From: Brevibacillus sp042683565
GTDB taxonomy: Bacteria; Bacillota; Bacilli; Brevibacillales; Brevibacillaceae
Length of the DNA: 64,000 bases
Assembly: GCF_042683565.1 (NCBI RefSeq)
Contig: NZ_JBHUJW010000034.1
Span: 186,001 to 250,000 of the forward strand
Reading direction: 5' to 3'
In this document: in pieces, positions 17,694 through 25,780 of the stretch
How positions within the stretch are numbered: position 1 is the stretch's first letter
Layout: each line of letters begins with the position of its first letter
The notes under the pieces: generated by a model
The model's database searches: none
Told to the model about the DNA's origin: nothing
Seen by the model: only the letters and a program-made list of their open reading frames with translations
Program-made: the position numbers and the translations under genes

Positions 17694-18568
17694 AGACCTC
17701 CTTTTCCGACGCTGCGCTCGCCGAAGATGCCGGATGGTTTAACCAGCAGCATCGCGATCAATACGAGAAAGGCGATGGCGTCTTTCATCCCCGAGCTGAT
17801 GTAGCCGGCCCCGAGCGACTCCGCGATTCCGAGAATAAAGGCAGCGACAGCCGCTCCCAGCGGATTGCCCAGACCGCCTAAAATGGCAGCCGAGAAGCCT
17901 TTGATCCCGAGCAGTACGCCAATATCATACGAGGTCACGCTAAGCGGGGCGATCACAATACCGGCGATGGCCCCTGTCGCGCCGCTGATGCCAAATGCCA
18001 GCATGCTCATTTTGGCCGGGCTGATCCCCATCAGCCGGGCTGCCATCGGATTGACCGAACAGGCGTTGATCTTTTTGCCGAGCATGGTCTTTTCCATCAA
18101 ATACCAGAGCAAGAACAGGACAACCAGAACGGCAGCCAGAATCCACAGGCTTTGCTGGGCGATGTTGACCCCGCCGAACGTGATCGGCTGGTTGCTCGTG
18201 ATCGGTTCGAGCGAGTAGGAGTCCTTGCCCCAGATCAGGCTCGCCAGACCGCGGATCAGAGTGGAGATGCCAATAGTCAAAATAATCAGACTGATCGGAC
18301 TAGCCTTTTTGACGTAAGCGATTACATATTTCTGCATCGCTACTCCGACCAGCGTGACGACCAGGATCGCCAGCAAAACCGCCAGCGCGTACGGGACATT
18401 CATCCCGATCATGGCGACCGTGACCATCCCCCCGAGCATCAAAAATTCGCCCTGCGCCAGATTGATCACTTTGCTGACGTTGTAAATGGTGATAAATCCA
18501 ACCGCGACGATGGCGTAGATACCGCCGCTTACCAAGCCGTTCGCAACGTATTGCAACAGTTCTGTCAT
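17690..18568 (-). CDS. ABC transporter permease, LivH type
   Basis: Permease of 292 residues, first gene of the transporter operon, with eight membrane segments and the LivH signatures VGFITIYNVSKVINLAQGEF and LGGLGNPLGAAVAAFILG. The upstream region (18600-18640) has a single ATAACG half-site that weakly resembles the PaaX-type repeats, so co-regulation with paa is possible but not shown. Confidence 0.92.
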   Translation of the reverse strand: MTELLQYVANGLVSGGIYAIVAVGFITIYNVSKVINLAQGEFLMLGGMVTVAMIGMNVPYALAVLLAILVVTLVGVAMQKYVIAYVKKASPISLIILTIGISTLIRGLASLIWGKDSYSLEPITSNQPITFGGVNIAQQSLWILAAVLVVLFLLWYLMEKTMLGKKINACSVNPMAARLMGISPAKMSMLAFGISGATGAIAGIVIAPLSVTSYDIGVLLGIKGFSAAILGGLGNPLGAAVAAFILGIAESLGAGYISSGMKDAIAFLVLIAMLLVKPSGIFGERSVGKGGL

Positions 18569-18650
18569 GCCCGTGCTGTACCCCCTGTCTATCTATCTCT
18601 CTACTCTCCAATTATAACGCTTACATTTATTTTAATGGAAAAGTAGTTGG

Positions 18651-18678
18651 TAATGAAAGCCCTAGTTCGCACTAGGGC
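18651..18678 (-). terminator. Terminator after paaX
   Basis: Perfect stem GCCCTAGT / ACTAGGGC around GCGA on the minus strand, followed by TTTCATT. It lies 27 nt beyond the paaX stop codon. Confidence 0.7.
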
Positions 18679-18704
18679 GCTTTCCGGTACTCAGCCGCCG
18701 CATC

Positions 18705-19532
18705 TTACTTTTCTGGCGCTGCCTCATACACAGTCTCAAAGAATCGAACGGCCCCCGGATTCAACAATTGATAATAGTTTTGGAACAGCTCGTCCGCTTC
18801 TTTCCCCAGCCATAGCTCCGGCAGCAATTCCTGCGGCAAATCGGGGTCGATGAACAAAAACTTGCGGTATTGGTGAACCAGCTTCGTCTTGTTGACAAAG
18901 CAGAGACTGTCCGGCACATCCTTGTTCTGGCGAATGCTTTCCTTCAGTTCCTCGTACTCGGCCTGATACGCATCGATGAACTCCCTGTACTTGGCGTTGA
19001 TCTCATCGATGTTCCAGCATTTCTGCACCAGCTGCCGGGGATCGCTCCAGCCGATGTGCTCGGCCCGGAACACTTCTACGTATTCGGTGAGTTCCTGTGC
19101 CTCGGTGAGTTCCTTGATCGGCTCGCTCAAATTGTTGGGGCTGATCCAGGTACTGTTCGTCAGCATCCCGAAACCCATCCAGCCCAGCTCCTTGCGCAGT
19201 TGGTCGCGCAATGCCCGGCGCTCCTCCGGAATGTTGTAGCTCACCATGCACCACTTGCCGTCCCAGACGCCGGATTCCACCTTGTAGATCCGCGCTGCTG
19301 CTTCCTCCAGCCGTTTTTTGCCGCGTTCGGATACCGAATAATAGCTGCGGTTCCCTACCTTGCGCGACTCCAGCCAGCCTTGGCGAAGCATCCGGGAAAT
19401 GGCGGCGCGGACAGCCGGCTCGGACAAGCCGAACTCGCCCATGAGCTTGGTCAGGCTGCCAATCCAGATTTCGCTGCTATAGTGTCGGACATATTCCCCG
19501 TAAATCGTAAACAACATGGATTGTGGCTTCAC
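18705..19532 (-). CDS. paaX: PaaX-family phenylacetate repressor
   Basis: PaaX-type regulator of about 275 residues with an N-terminal winged helix (KPQSMLFTIYGEYVRHY, then LSEPAVRAAISRMLRQGWL), a central dimerisation domain and the C-terminal PaaX domain. PaaX represses paa genes and is released by phenylacetyl-CoA. The start is uncertain: a GTG at 19532 has GGGGGT upstream and gives the family-like N-terminus, an ATG at 19583 adds 17 residues, and a further upstream start at 19685 would place the AACGTT repeats inside the gene, which argues against it. It is a single-gene unit ending at a terminator. Confidence 0.9.
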   Translation of the reverse strand: MKPQSMLFTIYGEYVRHYSSEIWIGSLTKLMGEFGLSEPAVRAAISRMLRQGWLESRKVGNRSYYSVSERGKKRLEEAAARIYKVESGVWDGKWCMVSYNIPEERRALRDQLRKELGWMGFGMLTNSTWISPNNLSEPIKELTEAQELTEYVEVFRAEHIGWSDPRQLVQKCWNIDEINAKYREFIDAYQAEYEELKESIRQNKDVPDSLCFVNKTKLVHQYRKFLFIDPDLPQELLPELWLGKEADELFQNYYQLLNPGAVRFFETVYEAAPEK

Positions 19533-19632
19533 ATTTTCTACCCCCAGATCGATTCGTACCTTTTCGCTGTGAAATTGTATCATATTCTTTAACTGGGCGT
19601 GAATCGATCCAGATTGTATTACATTATAATTA

Positions 19633-19658
19633 TATAACGTTATTGTAACGTTATTATA
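19633..19658 (-). promoter_or_regulatory. Probable PaaX operator at its own promoter
   Basis: Two AACGTT cores 11 bp apart within ATAACGTTATTGTAACGTTA, overlapping TATAAT-like -10 sequences about 100 nt upstream of paaX. A third AACGTT lies at 19663-19668. Autoregulation is inferred. Confidence 0.7.
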
Positions 19659-19693
19659 TTGAAACGTTTTGAAATAGTCAATCAATTCCGACC

Positions 19694-20107
19694 TTAATTT
19701 TGCCCCCCGACTTCCTCCTGCAACTCTTGCACGCGTCGGCGCATGTCTTCCTTGTTGAAAACCGCCTGTGTAAACAGACCGGTCCCAACACGATGGCGCG
19801 GGGTGTCTGCCGTAACCTCGCAGACCACCCGCTTATCCGTCACTTCCACGCAAACCGCGCGGAAGGTGACCTGTTGACCCGCGACTGCAGGACCTACATG
19901 CTTGATGTCGATGGCAAAGCCGACGCCTTCCTCGTGCTCCTCCAGATGGGGAGCGAGCACGTAGCGGCCTGCCTTTTCCATATGGTAAATCATGCTGACG
20001 GTGGACATGACAGGATGGATGACTTTCCCGTCAAAGGCAGGGAACATGTCTTCCGTTACGGTCACGGTGAATTGTGCGGTCGTGCCGGGCGCAAGTTCAC
20101 GCTTCAA
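19694..20107 (-). CDS. FlK-like hotdog thioesterase, last gene of the paa operon
   Basis: Thioesterase of 137 residues of the fluoroacetyl-CoA-thioesterase (FlK)-like hotdog family. Thr36, Glu44 and His70 show the same spacing (8 and 26) as the FlK catalytic triad Thr42/Glu50/His76. The start is a TTG at 20107 with GGGAGGTGA upstream; a longer frame would overlap the thiolase by 65 bp. As the promoter-distal gene of the degradation operon it probably releases CoA from dead-end or toxic acyl-CoAs (inference). Confidence 0.75.
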   Translation of the reverse strand: MKRELAPGTTAQFTVTVTEDMFPAFDGKVIHPVMSTVSMIYHMEKAGRYVLAPHLEEHEEGVGFAIDIKHVGPAVAGQQVTFRAVCVEVTDKRVVCEVTADTPRHRVGTGLFTQAVFNKEDMRRRVQELQEEVGGQN

Positions 20108-20135
20108 ACTGGTCACCTCCCTGGTCGGTCGAAAA

Positions 20136-21335
20136 TCAGATACGTTCGATGATGGTCGCGATGCCTTGTCCGACGCCGATGCACATGGAAGCCAGGCCAT
20201 AGCGTGCCCCGCGGCGCTCCATCTCGTACAGGAGGGTCGTCAGGATGCGGGCGCCGCTGCAACCGAGCGGATGGCCCAAGGCGATGGCCCCGCCGTTTAC
20301 GTTCACCAGTTCCGGATTCACGCCCAGCTCGCGGACGCAAGCCACTGCCTGGGCCGCAAACGCCTCGTTGAACTCGAACAGGTCGATCTGGTCGATGGTC
20401 AGCCCCGCCAGCTTCAACGCCTTGCGCGTAGCAGGAACCGGACCAATTCCCATCACGGACGGATCGACGCCTGCCACAGCCGATGCCACGATGCGGGCGC
20501 GCGGCTTCAGGCCCGCTGCCAAAGCTGCCTCCTGCTCCATGATGAGCAGAGCGCTCGCCCCGTCGTTCAGCCCGCTGGAGTTGCCGGCCGTGACCGTGCC
20601 GTTTTCCTTGAAGGCCGGCTTCAGCTTTTGCAGCTGCTCGATGGTCGTCTCCGGCCTTGCGTGCTCGTCGCGGTCAAACACCGTGACTTCTCCTTTGCGG
20701 CCGCGCACCTCCACAGGGACGATCTCCGCTTCCCACAAGCCTTTTTCCAGCGCCCGCGCATAGTTGTGCTGGCTGCGCAGGGCAAACTCGTCCTGCGCTT
20801 CGCGGCTGATGCCATATTGCTCCGCCACTTTCTCCGCTGTCTCGCCCAGGCTGATCGGCGGGTACATCTCTTTCATTTTCTCATTGACCAGACGCCAGCC
20901 CAGGGTCGTATCCACCAGCTGCTGATTGCCGCGCGCAAACGCCGTGCCCGGCTTCATCATCACCAGCGGCGAGCGCGTCATGCTCTCGGTGCCTCCAGCG
21001 ATGTAGACTTGCCCTGCGCCTGCCTTGATCGCATTCGCGCTCTGGTTGACCGCTTCCAGACCCGATCCGCACAGGCGGTTTACCGTAACACCCGGCACCT
21101 CCACCGGCAGCCCTGCCAGCAAGAGAGACATCCGCGCTACGTTGCGGTTGTCCTCACCTGCCTGGTTGGCGCAGCCAAAAATGACGTCGTCAATCGATGC
21201 CGGATCGATGTTGTTTCGCTCCAGCAGCTTGCCGATGACCAGGGCGCCAAGATCGTCCGGACGTACTTCCTTGAGCGCTCCTCCGATACGGCCGATCGGT
21301 GTCCGCAGCGCATCTATAATTACAGGTGTATTCAT
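20136..21335 (-). CDS. paaJ: Thiolase, PaaJ/PcaF type (3-oxoadipyl-CoA and 3-oxo-5,6-dehydrosuberyl-CoA)
   Basis: Thiolase of 399 residues with the active-site Cys in NRLCGSGLEA, GHPLGCSGAR and the final CIGVGQG. The segment TLGWRLVNEKM resembles the PaaJ/PcaF insert (GWRFVNPLM in relatives), favouring beta-ketoadipyl-CoA-type substrates. The ATG at 21335 has GGAGG eight bases upstream. It follows a second thiolase in the same operon; the assignment of PaaJ to this copy rather than the other is likely but not certain. Confidence 0.85.
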   Translation of the reverse strand: MNTPVIIDALRTPIGRIGGALKEVRPDDLGALVIGKLLERNNIDPASIDDVIFGCANQAGEDNRNVARMSLLLAGLPVEVPGVTVNRLCGSGLEAVNQSANAIKAGAGQVYIAGGTESMTRSPLVMMKPGTAFARGNQQLVDTTLGWRLVNEKMKEMYPPISLGETAEKVAEQYGISREAQDEFALRSQHNYARALEKGLWEAEIVPVEVRGRKGEVTVFDRDEHARPETTIEQLQKLKPAFKENGTVTAGNSSGLNDGASALLIMEQEAALAAGLKPRARIVASAVAGVDPSVMGIGPVPATRKALKLAGLTIDQIDLFEFNEAFAAQAVACVRELGVNPELVNVNGGAIALGHPLGCSGARILTTLLYEMERRGARYGLASMCIGVGQGIATIIERI

Positions 21336-21374
21336 GCTTTGCTCCTCCATCCTGTCCCATTTCTCCCGTTTGCT

Positions 21375-22571
21375 CTACAAGGCTTCCACCAGCGTAGCCA
21401 ATCCTTGACCGCCGCCGATGCACAAGGATACGATTCCGTACCGTCCTTTGCGGCGGCGCAGCTCGTACAGGATCGTGCCTGCGAGTCTGGCTCCGCTGCA
21501 GCCGAGCGGATGCCCCAGCGCGATCGCTCCCCCGTTCACATTGGTCTTCTCCGAAGGCAGGCCCAGCTCGCGCATGCAGGCGATCGATTGGGAGGCAAAG
21601 GCTTCGTTCAGCTCAAACAGATCGATTTGATCGAGGGACAAGCCTGTCTCCGCGAGCAGCTTGCGGATAGCGGCGACAGGACCAATGCCCATGATGCGCG
21701 GGTCGACGCCAGCCGTTGCGAAATATACGATGCGTCCCAGCGGCTGCAGCCCGGCTGCGTCGAGCTTTTCCCTGTTCATCAGCAGCAGAGCGGCAGCACC
21801 GTCGTTGATCCCTGACGAATTGCCCGCCGTCACGGTGCCGTTTTTGCGAAAAGCGGGGCGCAGCTTGGCGAGAGACTCCACGCTCGTATCGCGGCGCGGG
21901 AACTCGTCCGTGTCGAAAATCGTTTCTTCGCCTTTTTTTCCGCGCAAGGTCACCGGAACGATCTCTTCGCGGAACAGACCGGCGTCGATCGCGGCGACGG
22001 CCCTTCTCTGGCTCTCGGCCGCAAACTGGTCCTGCTCCTCGCGGCTGATCCCGAACTTCTCGGCTACATTTTCCGCCGTGTCGCCCATCGTCAGCTCTCC
22101 GTACAAAGAGACGGGGGCCGAGCGCGGACCGCCGAACGACTCCATCAACGTCTGTCCGCCGCGCTGATACGGCTGTTCAAACTTCTCCATGATGTACGGG
22201 GAGCGGGTCAGGTTCTCCACGCCGCCAGCGAGCATGACGCTGCTGTGTCCCGCCATGATGGACTGGGCTGCCAGATTGACCGCTTCCAGCCCCGAGGCGC
22301 AGACACGGTTCACCGTCAAACCCGGCACAGTCTCGGGCAGCCCTGCCTTCAGCAAGCCGACGCGGGCAATATTGATAAAGGGACCCGCGGAAATGACGTT
22401 CCCCATAATCACGCCATCGACAGCGTCGCCGGTTTGCCCTGCCTGAGCGAGCGCCCCGTTCAGGACAATCGCGGTCAGGTCGTCAATCGGCGTGTTTTTC
22501 AAGCTGCCGCCGAGCTTGCCGATGGGCGTACGCACGGCCGCCGCTACGTAGACTTCTTCCCGTGCTGCCAT
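21375..22571 (-). CDS. Acetyl-CoA acetyltransferase-type thiolase
   Basis: Second thiolase of 398 residues with Cys in NRVCASGLEAVN, the GHPLGCSGAR motif and terminal CIGGGQG. It lacks the PaaJ-like insert and resembles general acetoacetyl-CoA/3-ketoacyl-CoA thiolases. The start overlaps the paaH2 stop by one base (TGATG) and is preceded by GGAGGTGA. E. coli PaaJ does two thiolysis steps; here two thiolases may share them. Confidence 0.88.
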   Translation of the reverse strand: MAAREEVYVAAAVRTPIGKLGGSLKNTPIDDLTAIVLNGALAQAGQTGDAVDGVIMGNVISAGPFINIARVGLLKAGLPETVPGLTVNRVCASGLEAVNLAAQSIMAGHSSVMLAGGVENLTRSPYIMEKFEQPYQRGGQTLMESFGGPRSAPVSLYGELTMGDTAENVAEKFGISREEQDQFAAESQRRAVAAIDAGLFREEIVPVTLRGKKGEETIFDTDEFPRRDTSVESLAKLRPAFRKNGTVTAGNSSGINDGAAALLLMNREKLDAAGLQPLGRIVYFATAGVDPRIMGIGPVAAIRKLLAETGLSLDQIDLFELNEAFASQSIACMRELGLPSEKTNVNGGAIALGHPLGCSGARLAGTILYELRRRKGRYGIVSLCIGGGQGLATLVEAL

Positions 22572-23326
22572 CAGGCTTCACCTCCGCTCAGATGCGCATA
22601 GCTGTAAAAGCCTTGTCCGCTGCGGACGCCGAAGCGCTTTGCCAGAACCAGCTTGCGGAGCAGGGGAGCCGTGCGGTAGCGCTCCTCCGCCAGATCGCGC
22701 TGCAGACCTCTGGAAATGGCGTAAATCTCGTCCAGCCCGATCCGGTCCGCCCATTCGAGGGGGCCGAACGGATAGTTCGTACCTTTTTTCATCGCGATGT
22801 CGATGTCCTGCGGCGTCGCGATTTTTTCCATCAGCGCAAACGCCGCCTCGTTGATGATCAGCGTGAGAATGCGCGGAAAGACGAGGCCGACTTCATCCTC
22901 CACAAGCTCCACTTCCTTGCCGAGTGAGTGAAAGAAGGCTTGCGCCGCCTCGATGGCTGCCGCTTCCGTCTGCAGGGCAGGCGCCACCTCGAACAGCTGG
23001 CGCTCTGCCAGCGGGACCAGCGTGCCGAAGCCGCATACGCGCTGTGGATGATTGGTCCAGGAGGCTGCTTCCGTCGCCGTGATCGCCAGCGATGTGGTCA
23101 AGATCGGCACGGACGGAGCCAGCAGGCGGTCGATTTCACGCAGCTGCTCCTTTTTCGCGTCCAGATCGAGATTGCTTACTTCCAGTGCCAAAAAAATCGC
23201 TTCCGGCTCGGCCGCCCCTTCTGCGAGCGAGACGACCCGATACCCGTTTGTTGTCAGTATGTGATGCAGTTCCGCCTGCAGCGGGCTGTCCCCCGTAAGC
23301 AAAACCGTCTTATTTGCTGTAGTCAT
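22571..23326 (-). CDS. 3-hydroxyacyl-CoA dehydrogenase-like protein, C-terminal half of a split PaaH
   Basis: Protein of about 251 residues. The first 140 residues look like a reduced Rossmann fold: the usual GxGxxG is replaced by GDSPLQA, so NAD binding is doubtful. The rest is a 3HCDH C-terminal domain (FPRILTLIINEAAFALMEK, YPFGPLEWADRIGLDE, RSGQGFYSY). This is the layout of the second half of E. coli PaaH (475 residues). An ATG at 23326 or, nine bases earlier, at 23335 overlaps the end of paaH1. It probably forms a complex with PaaH1 (inference). Confidence 0.8.
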   Translation of the reverse strand: MTTANKTVLLTGDSPLQAELHHILTTNGYRVVSLAEGAAEPEAIFLALEVSNLDLDAKKEQLREIDRLLAPSVPILTTSLAITATEAASWTNHPQRVCGFGTLVPLAERQLFEVAPALQTEAAAIEAAQAFFHSLGKEVELVEDEVGLVFPRILTLIINEAAFALMEKIATPQDIDIAMKKGTNYPFGPLEWADRIGLDEIYAISRGLQRDLAEERYRTAPLLRKLVLAKRFGVRSGQGFYSYAHLSGGEA

Positions 23327-24167
23327 AGAAGCCATCCCCCGTCTTTCTGCCCAGACTGCCTGCCTGTACCATCCGTTGCTGAATCCGGCTGGGTTTGAAT
23401 CGACCTTCCTGGAAGAAATCGTTGTATACCGATTGGGTCGTGGCGAAGTTGATGTCGATGCCGATCATGTCCTGCAGCTCGAACGGACCCATTTTGAATC
23501 CGCCCGCCAGCTTCATGATCCGGTCGATTTTCTCCACGCTGGCAACGTTGTCTCCGAGTATGCGCAGCGCTTCGTTGTAGTACGGGCGGGCAATGCGGTT
23601 CACGATGAAGCCCGGCGTGTCCGTGACGAGCACCGGAACCTTGCCCAGTTCCTCGGCGAAGCGGTACGCCGCCTGCACGTTTTCCTCGCCGGACTTCTTG
23701 CCGCGAATCACTTCGACGAGCGGCATGACCGGCGCAGGGTTGAAGAAATGAAACCCGAGAATCCGCTCCGGATGCGGCAGCCCCCCGGCGATTTCCGTGA
23801 TGGAAATGGAGGACGTGTTGGTCAACAAGAGCGCATCGCTCCGGCAAATGCGGGAGAGATCGCCAAAAATGCTTTTCTTCAGGTCGAGCCGCTCCGGAAC
23901 CGCCTCGATGACGATGTCGCTGTCTGCCAATGTTTCCATGTCAGACACGGGTTGGACCCGCTCCAGCGTATCCGTTTTTTGCTGTTCGCTGATCTTGCCT
24001 TTCTCCACGTCCTTGGTCAGGACAGATTGCAAATAGCCAAGCGCCCTCTCCAGTACGGCCTGATTCGCGTCCAGCAACAGGACGCGGTGTCCTTTGCGGG
24101 CGCAGACGAGCGCGATCCCTGCACCCATGGTTCCTGCTCCGATGACTCCTACCGTTTTTGTCTCCAC
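23310..24167 (-). CDS. paaH: 3-hydroxyacyl-CoA dehydrogenase, PaaH N-terminal half / 3-hydroxybutyryl-CoA dehydrogenase type
   Basis: NAD-dependent dehydrogenase of 285 residues, matching the usual length of single-unit 3-hydroxybutyryl-CoA dehydrogenases. The N-terminus VGVIGAGTMGAGIA is an intact nucleotide-binding motif. The catalytic His-Glu region (GFHFFNPAPVMPLVEVIRG) and the C-terminal KMGPFELQDMIGIDI are present. The start is a GTG at 24167 with GGAGGG eight bases upstream; an in-frame ATG 41 codons up lies inside the crotonase gene. In the pathway it oxidises 3-hydroxyadipyl-CoA to 3-oxoadipyl-CoA. Confidence 0.9.
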   Translation of the reverse strand: METKTVGVIGAGTMGAGIALVCARKGHRVLLLDANQAVLERALGYLQSVLTKDVEKGKISEQQKTDTLERVQPVSDMETLADSDIVIEAVPERLDLKKSIFGDLSRICRSDALLLTNTSSISITEIAGGLPHPERILGFHFFNPAPVMPLVEVIRGKKSGEENVQAAYRFAEELGKVPVLVTDTPGFIVNRIARPYYNEALRILGDNVASVEKIDRIMKLAGGFKMGPFELQDMIGIDINFATTQSVYNDFFQEGRFKPSRIQQRMVQAGSLGRKTGDGFYDYSK

Positions 24168-24189
24168 TTCTCTTTCCCTCCCCTTCGCC

Positions 24190-24966
24190 TTAGCGGCCGG
24201 TGAAACGAGGAGCACGCTTTTCCATGAAGGCAGCGACTCCTTCGCGGTGATCCTCTGTGCTGCCTGCCGCATCCTGGGCAAACGCTTCATAGGCGAGCGT
24301 CTCTTCCAGATTCATTTCGAGACCTTTGTACATCGTCCGTTTGATCAGGCCGATTGCCCGCGTCGGCAATGCCGCGAGCTTGCGCGCATACGCCAGGGCA
24401 TCTTCCTGAAAGCTGTCCGCCGGATACACCTGGTTGACCAGCCCGATCCGCAGCGCTTCCTGCGCCGACACTTTCTCCCCGGTCATCGCCAACTCCAGCG
24501 CCTTGCCCAATCCGACGATGCGCGGCAAAAAGTAGCAGCCGCCCGAATCCGGCACCAGCCCGATATTGACGAAGGCGTTGACGAACGATGCCTTCTCCGA
24601 TGCCAGACGGATGTCGCAAGCCAGCGCCACACTCATGCCCGCGCCTGCCGCTACGCCGTTGACGGCCGCGACGATCGGTTTCTCCGTTTTTTGAAACTGG
24701 AGAATCATCGGGTTGTAGCGCTGGCGCAAAAATCCGCCGTAGTCCACTTCCCCGCCTGCTACGTCGCCAAGGTCCTGTCCCGCGTTGAACGCGCGGCCTG
24801 CCCCCGTCAGCAAAATGCAGCGGACAGCCGGGTCCTTTTGCGCCTGCTTGAGCGCATCCGTTATTTCCTTGTTCATTTTTTCCGTGAACGCATTGAATTT
24901 ATCCGGGCGATTCAGAGTCAGGACTGCAACGCCTTCCGATACTTCATACAGAATCGTTTCGTACAT
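24190..24966 (-). CDS. paaG: PaaG, ring-1,2-epoxyphenylacetyl-CoA isomerase (oxepin-CoA forming)
   Basis: Crotonase-family protein of 258 residues. The motif GAGRAFNAGQDL and the catalytic Asp in NIGLVPDSGG are typical of PaaG rather than of hydratases, which carry Glu at that place. It opens the epoxide to the oxepin-CoA. The ATG at 24966 has AGGAGG at good spacing. It lies between paaF and paaH1, as in other paa clusters. Confidence 0.9.
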   Translation of the reverse strand: MYETILYEVSEGVAVLTLNRPDKFNAFTEKMNKEITDALKQAQKDPAVRCILLTGAGRAFNAGQDLGDVAGGEVDYGGFLRQRYNPMILQFQKTEKPIVAAVNGVAAGAGMSVALACDIRLASEKASFVNAFVNIGLVPDSGGCYFLPRIVGLGKALELAMTGEKVSAQEALRIGLVNQVYPADSFQEDALAYARKLAALPTRAIGLIKRTMYKGLEMNLEETLAYEAFAQDAAGSTEDHREGVAAFMEKRAPRFTGR

Positions 24967-24975
24967 GGCCGCCTC

Positions 24976-25749
24976 CTAATTACCCGTAAACCGGGGTTTG
25001 CGTTTTTCCAAAAATGCCTGCATGCCTTCTTTGCGGTCTTCGCTCGCGAGCAGCAGGTAGAAGCCGTTGCGTTCGTACTCCATGCCTTCCTGCAGCGGCA
25101 AGTCGTCCGCCTTGTGCGCCGCCCTCTTGATCATCTGTACGGCGAGGGGCGGCTGGGCAGCGATTTGCTTCGCCAGCTTCAGCGCCTCCTGTAAGTAGGC
25201 TTCTACCGGCACGACGCGATTGACCAGCCCGTAGCGCAATGCTTCCTGTGCCGAGATCGGCTCGCCCGTGAGCAGCATTTCCATCGCCTTGCGCAGTCCT
25301 ACGGCACGGACCAGACGCTGCGTGCCGCCCGCTCCCGGCATGACGCCCAGCTTGACCTCCGGCTGGCCGATGACCGCTGTCTCCGAGGCGATCACGATGT
25401 CGCAGTTCATCATCAGCTCGCAGCCGCCTCCCAGGGCAAAGCCGCTGACCGCTCCGATGATCGGCTTGGAGATGAGCGAGATGCGATCCCAGACGGCGAA
25501 CTGATCCCGCTTCATGATCGCGATGGCAGAATCCTCCGCCATTTCGTTGATATCCGCTCCGGCCGCAAATGCCTTGTCATTGCCGGTGAGCAAAATGGCG
25601 CGTATGTCCGGGTCTTTGTCCAGCTTCTCCAGTTCGGCAACGAGTTCATCGACCAGTTTCAGGTTCAATGCGTTAAGAATTTTCGGTCGATTGAGAGTGA
25701 CAATACCGACCCCTTCTTCCCGGGTAGCGATGATGGTTTCATAGGACAC
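24976..25749 (-). CDS. paaF: Enoyl-CoA hydratase, PaaF type
   Basis: Crotonase of 257 residues with both hydratase glutamates visible: one in GGGCELMMNCD and one in GQPEVKLGVMPGAGGTQR. The oxyanion-hole motif AFAAGADINEM is present. It likely hydrates 2,3-dehydroadipyl-CoA. The start is a GTG at 25749 with AGGAGG upstream. Another crotonase (27161-27946) in the same operon could also fill this role, so the PaaF label is the more probable of two options. Confidence 0.85.
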   Translation of the reverse strand: MSYETIIATREEGVGIVTLNRPKILNALNLKLVDELVAELEKLDKDPDIRAILLTGNDKAFAAGADINEMAEDSAIAIMKRDQFAVWDRISLISKPIIGAVSGFALGGGCELMMNCDIVIASETAVIGQPEVKLGVMPGAGGTQRLVRAVGLRKAMEMLLTGEPISAQEALRYGLVNRVVPVEAYLQEALKLAKQIAAQPPLAVQMIKRAAHKADDLPLQEGMEYERNGFYLLLASEDRKEGMQAFLEKRKPRFTGN

Positions 25750-25780
25750 GGGCTCTTCCTCCTTTCCGGTGCAGATGCGA

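Noticed and set aside
19992..21815. 607-codon plus-strand frame across the two thiolases
   Set aside because: It spans two minus-strand genes with clear motifs and their intergenic ribosome sites; shadow frame.
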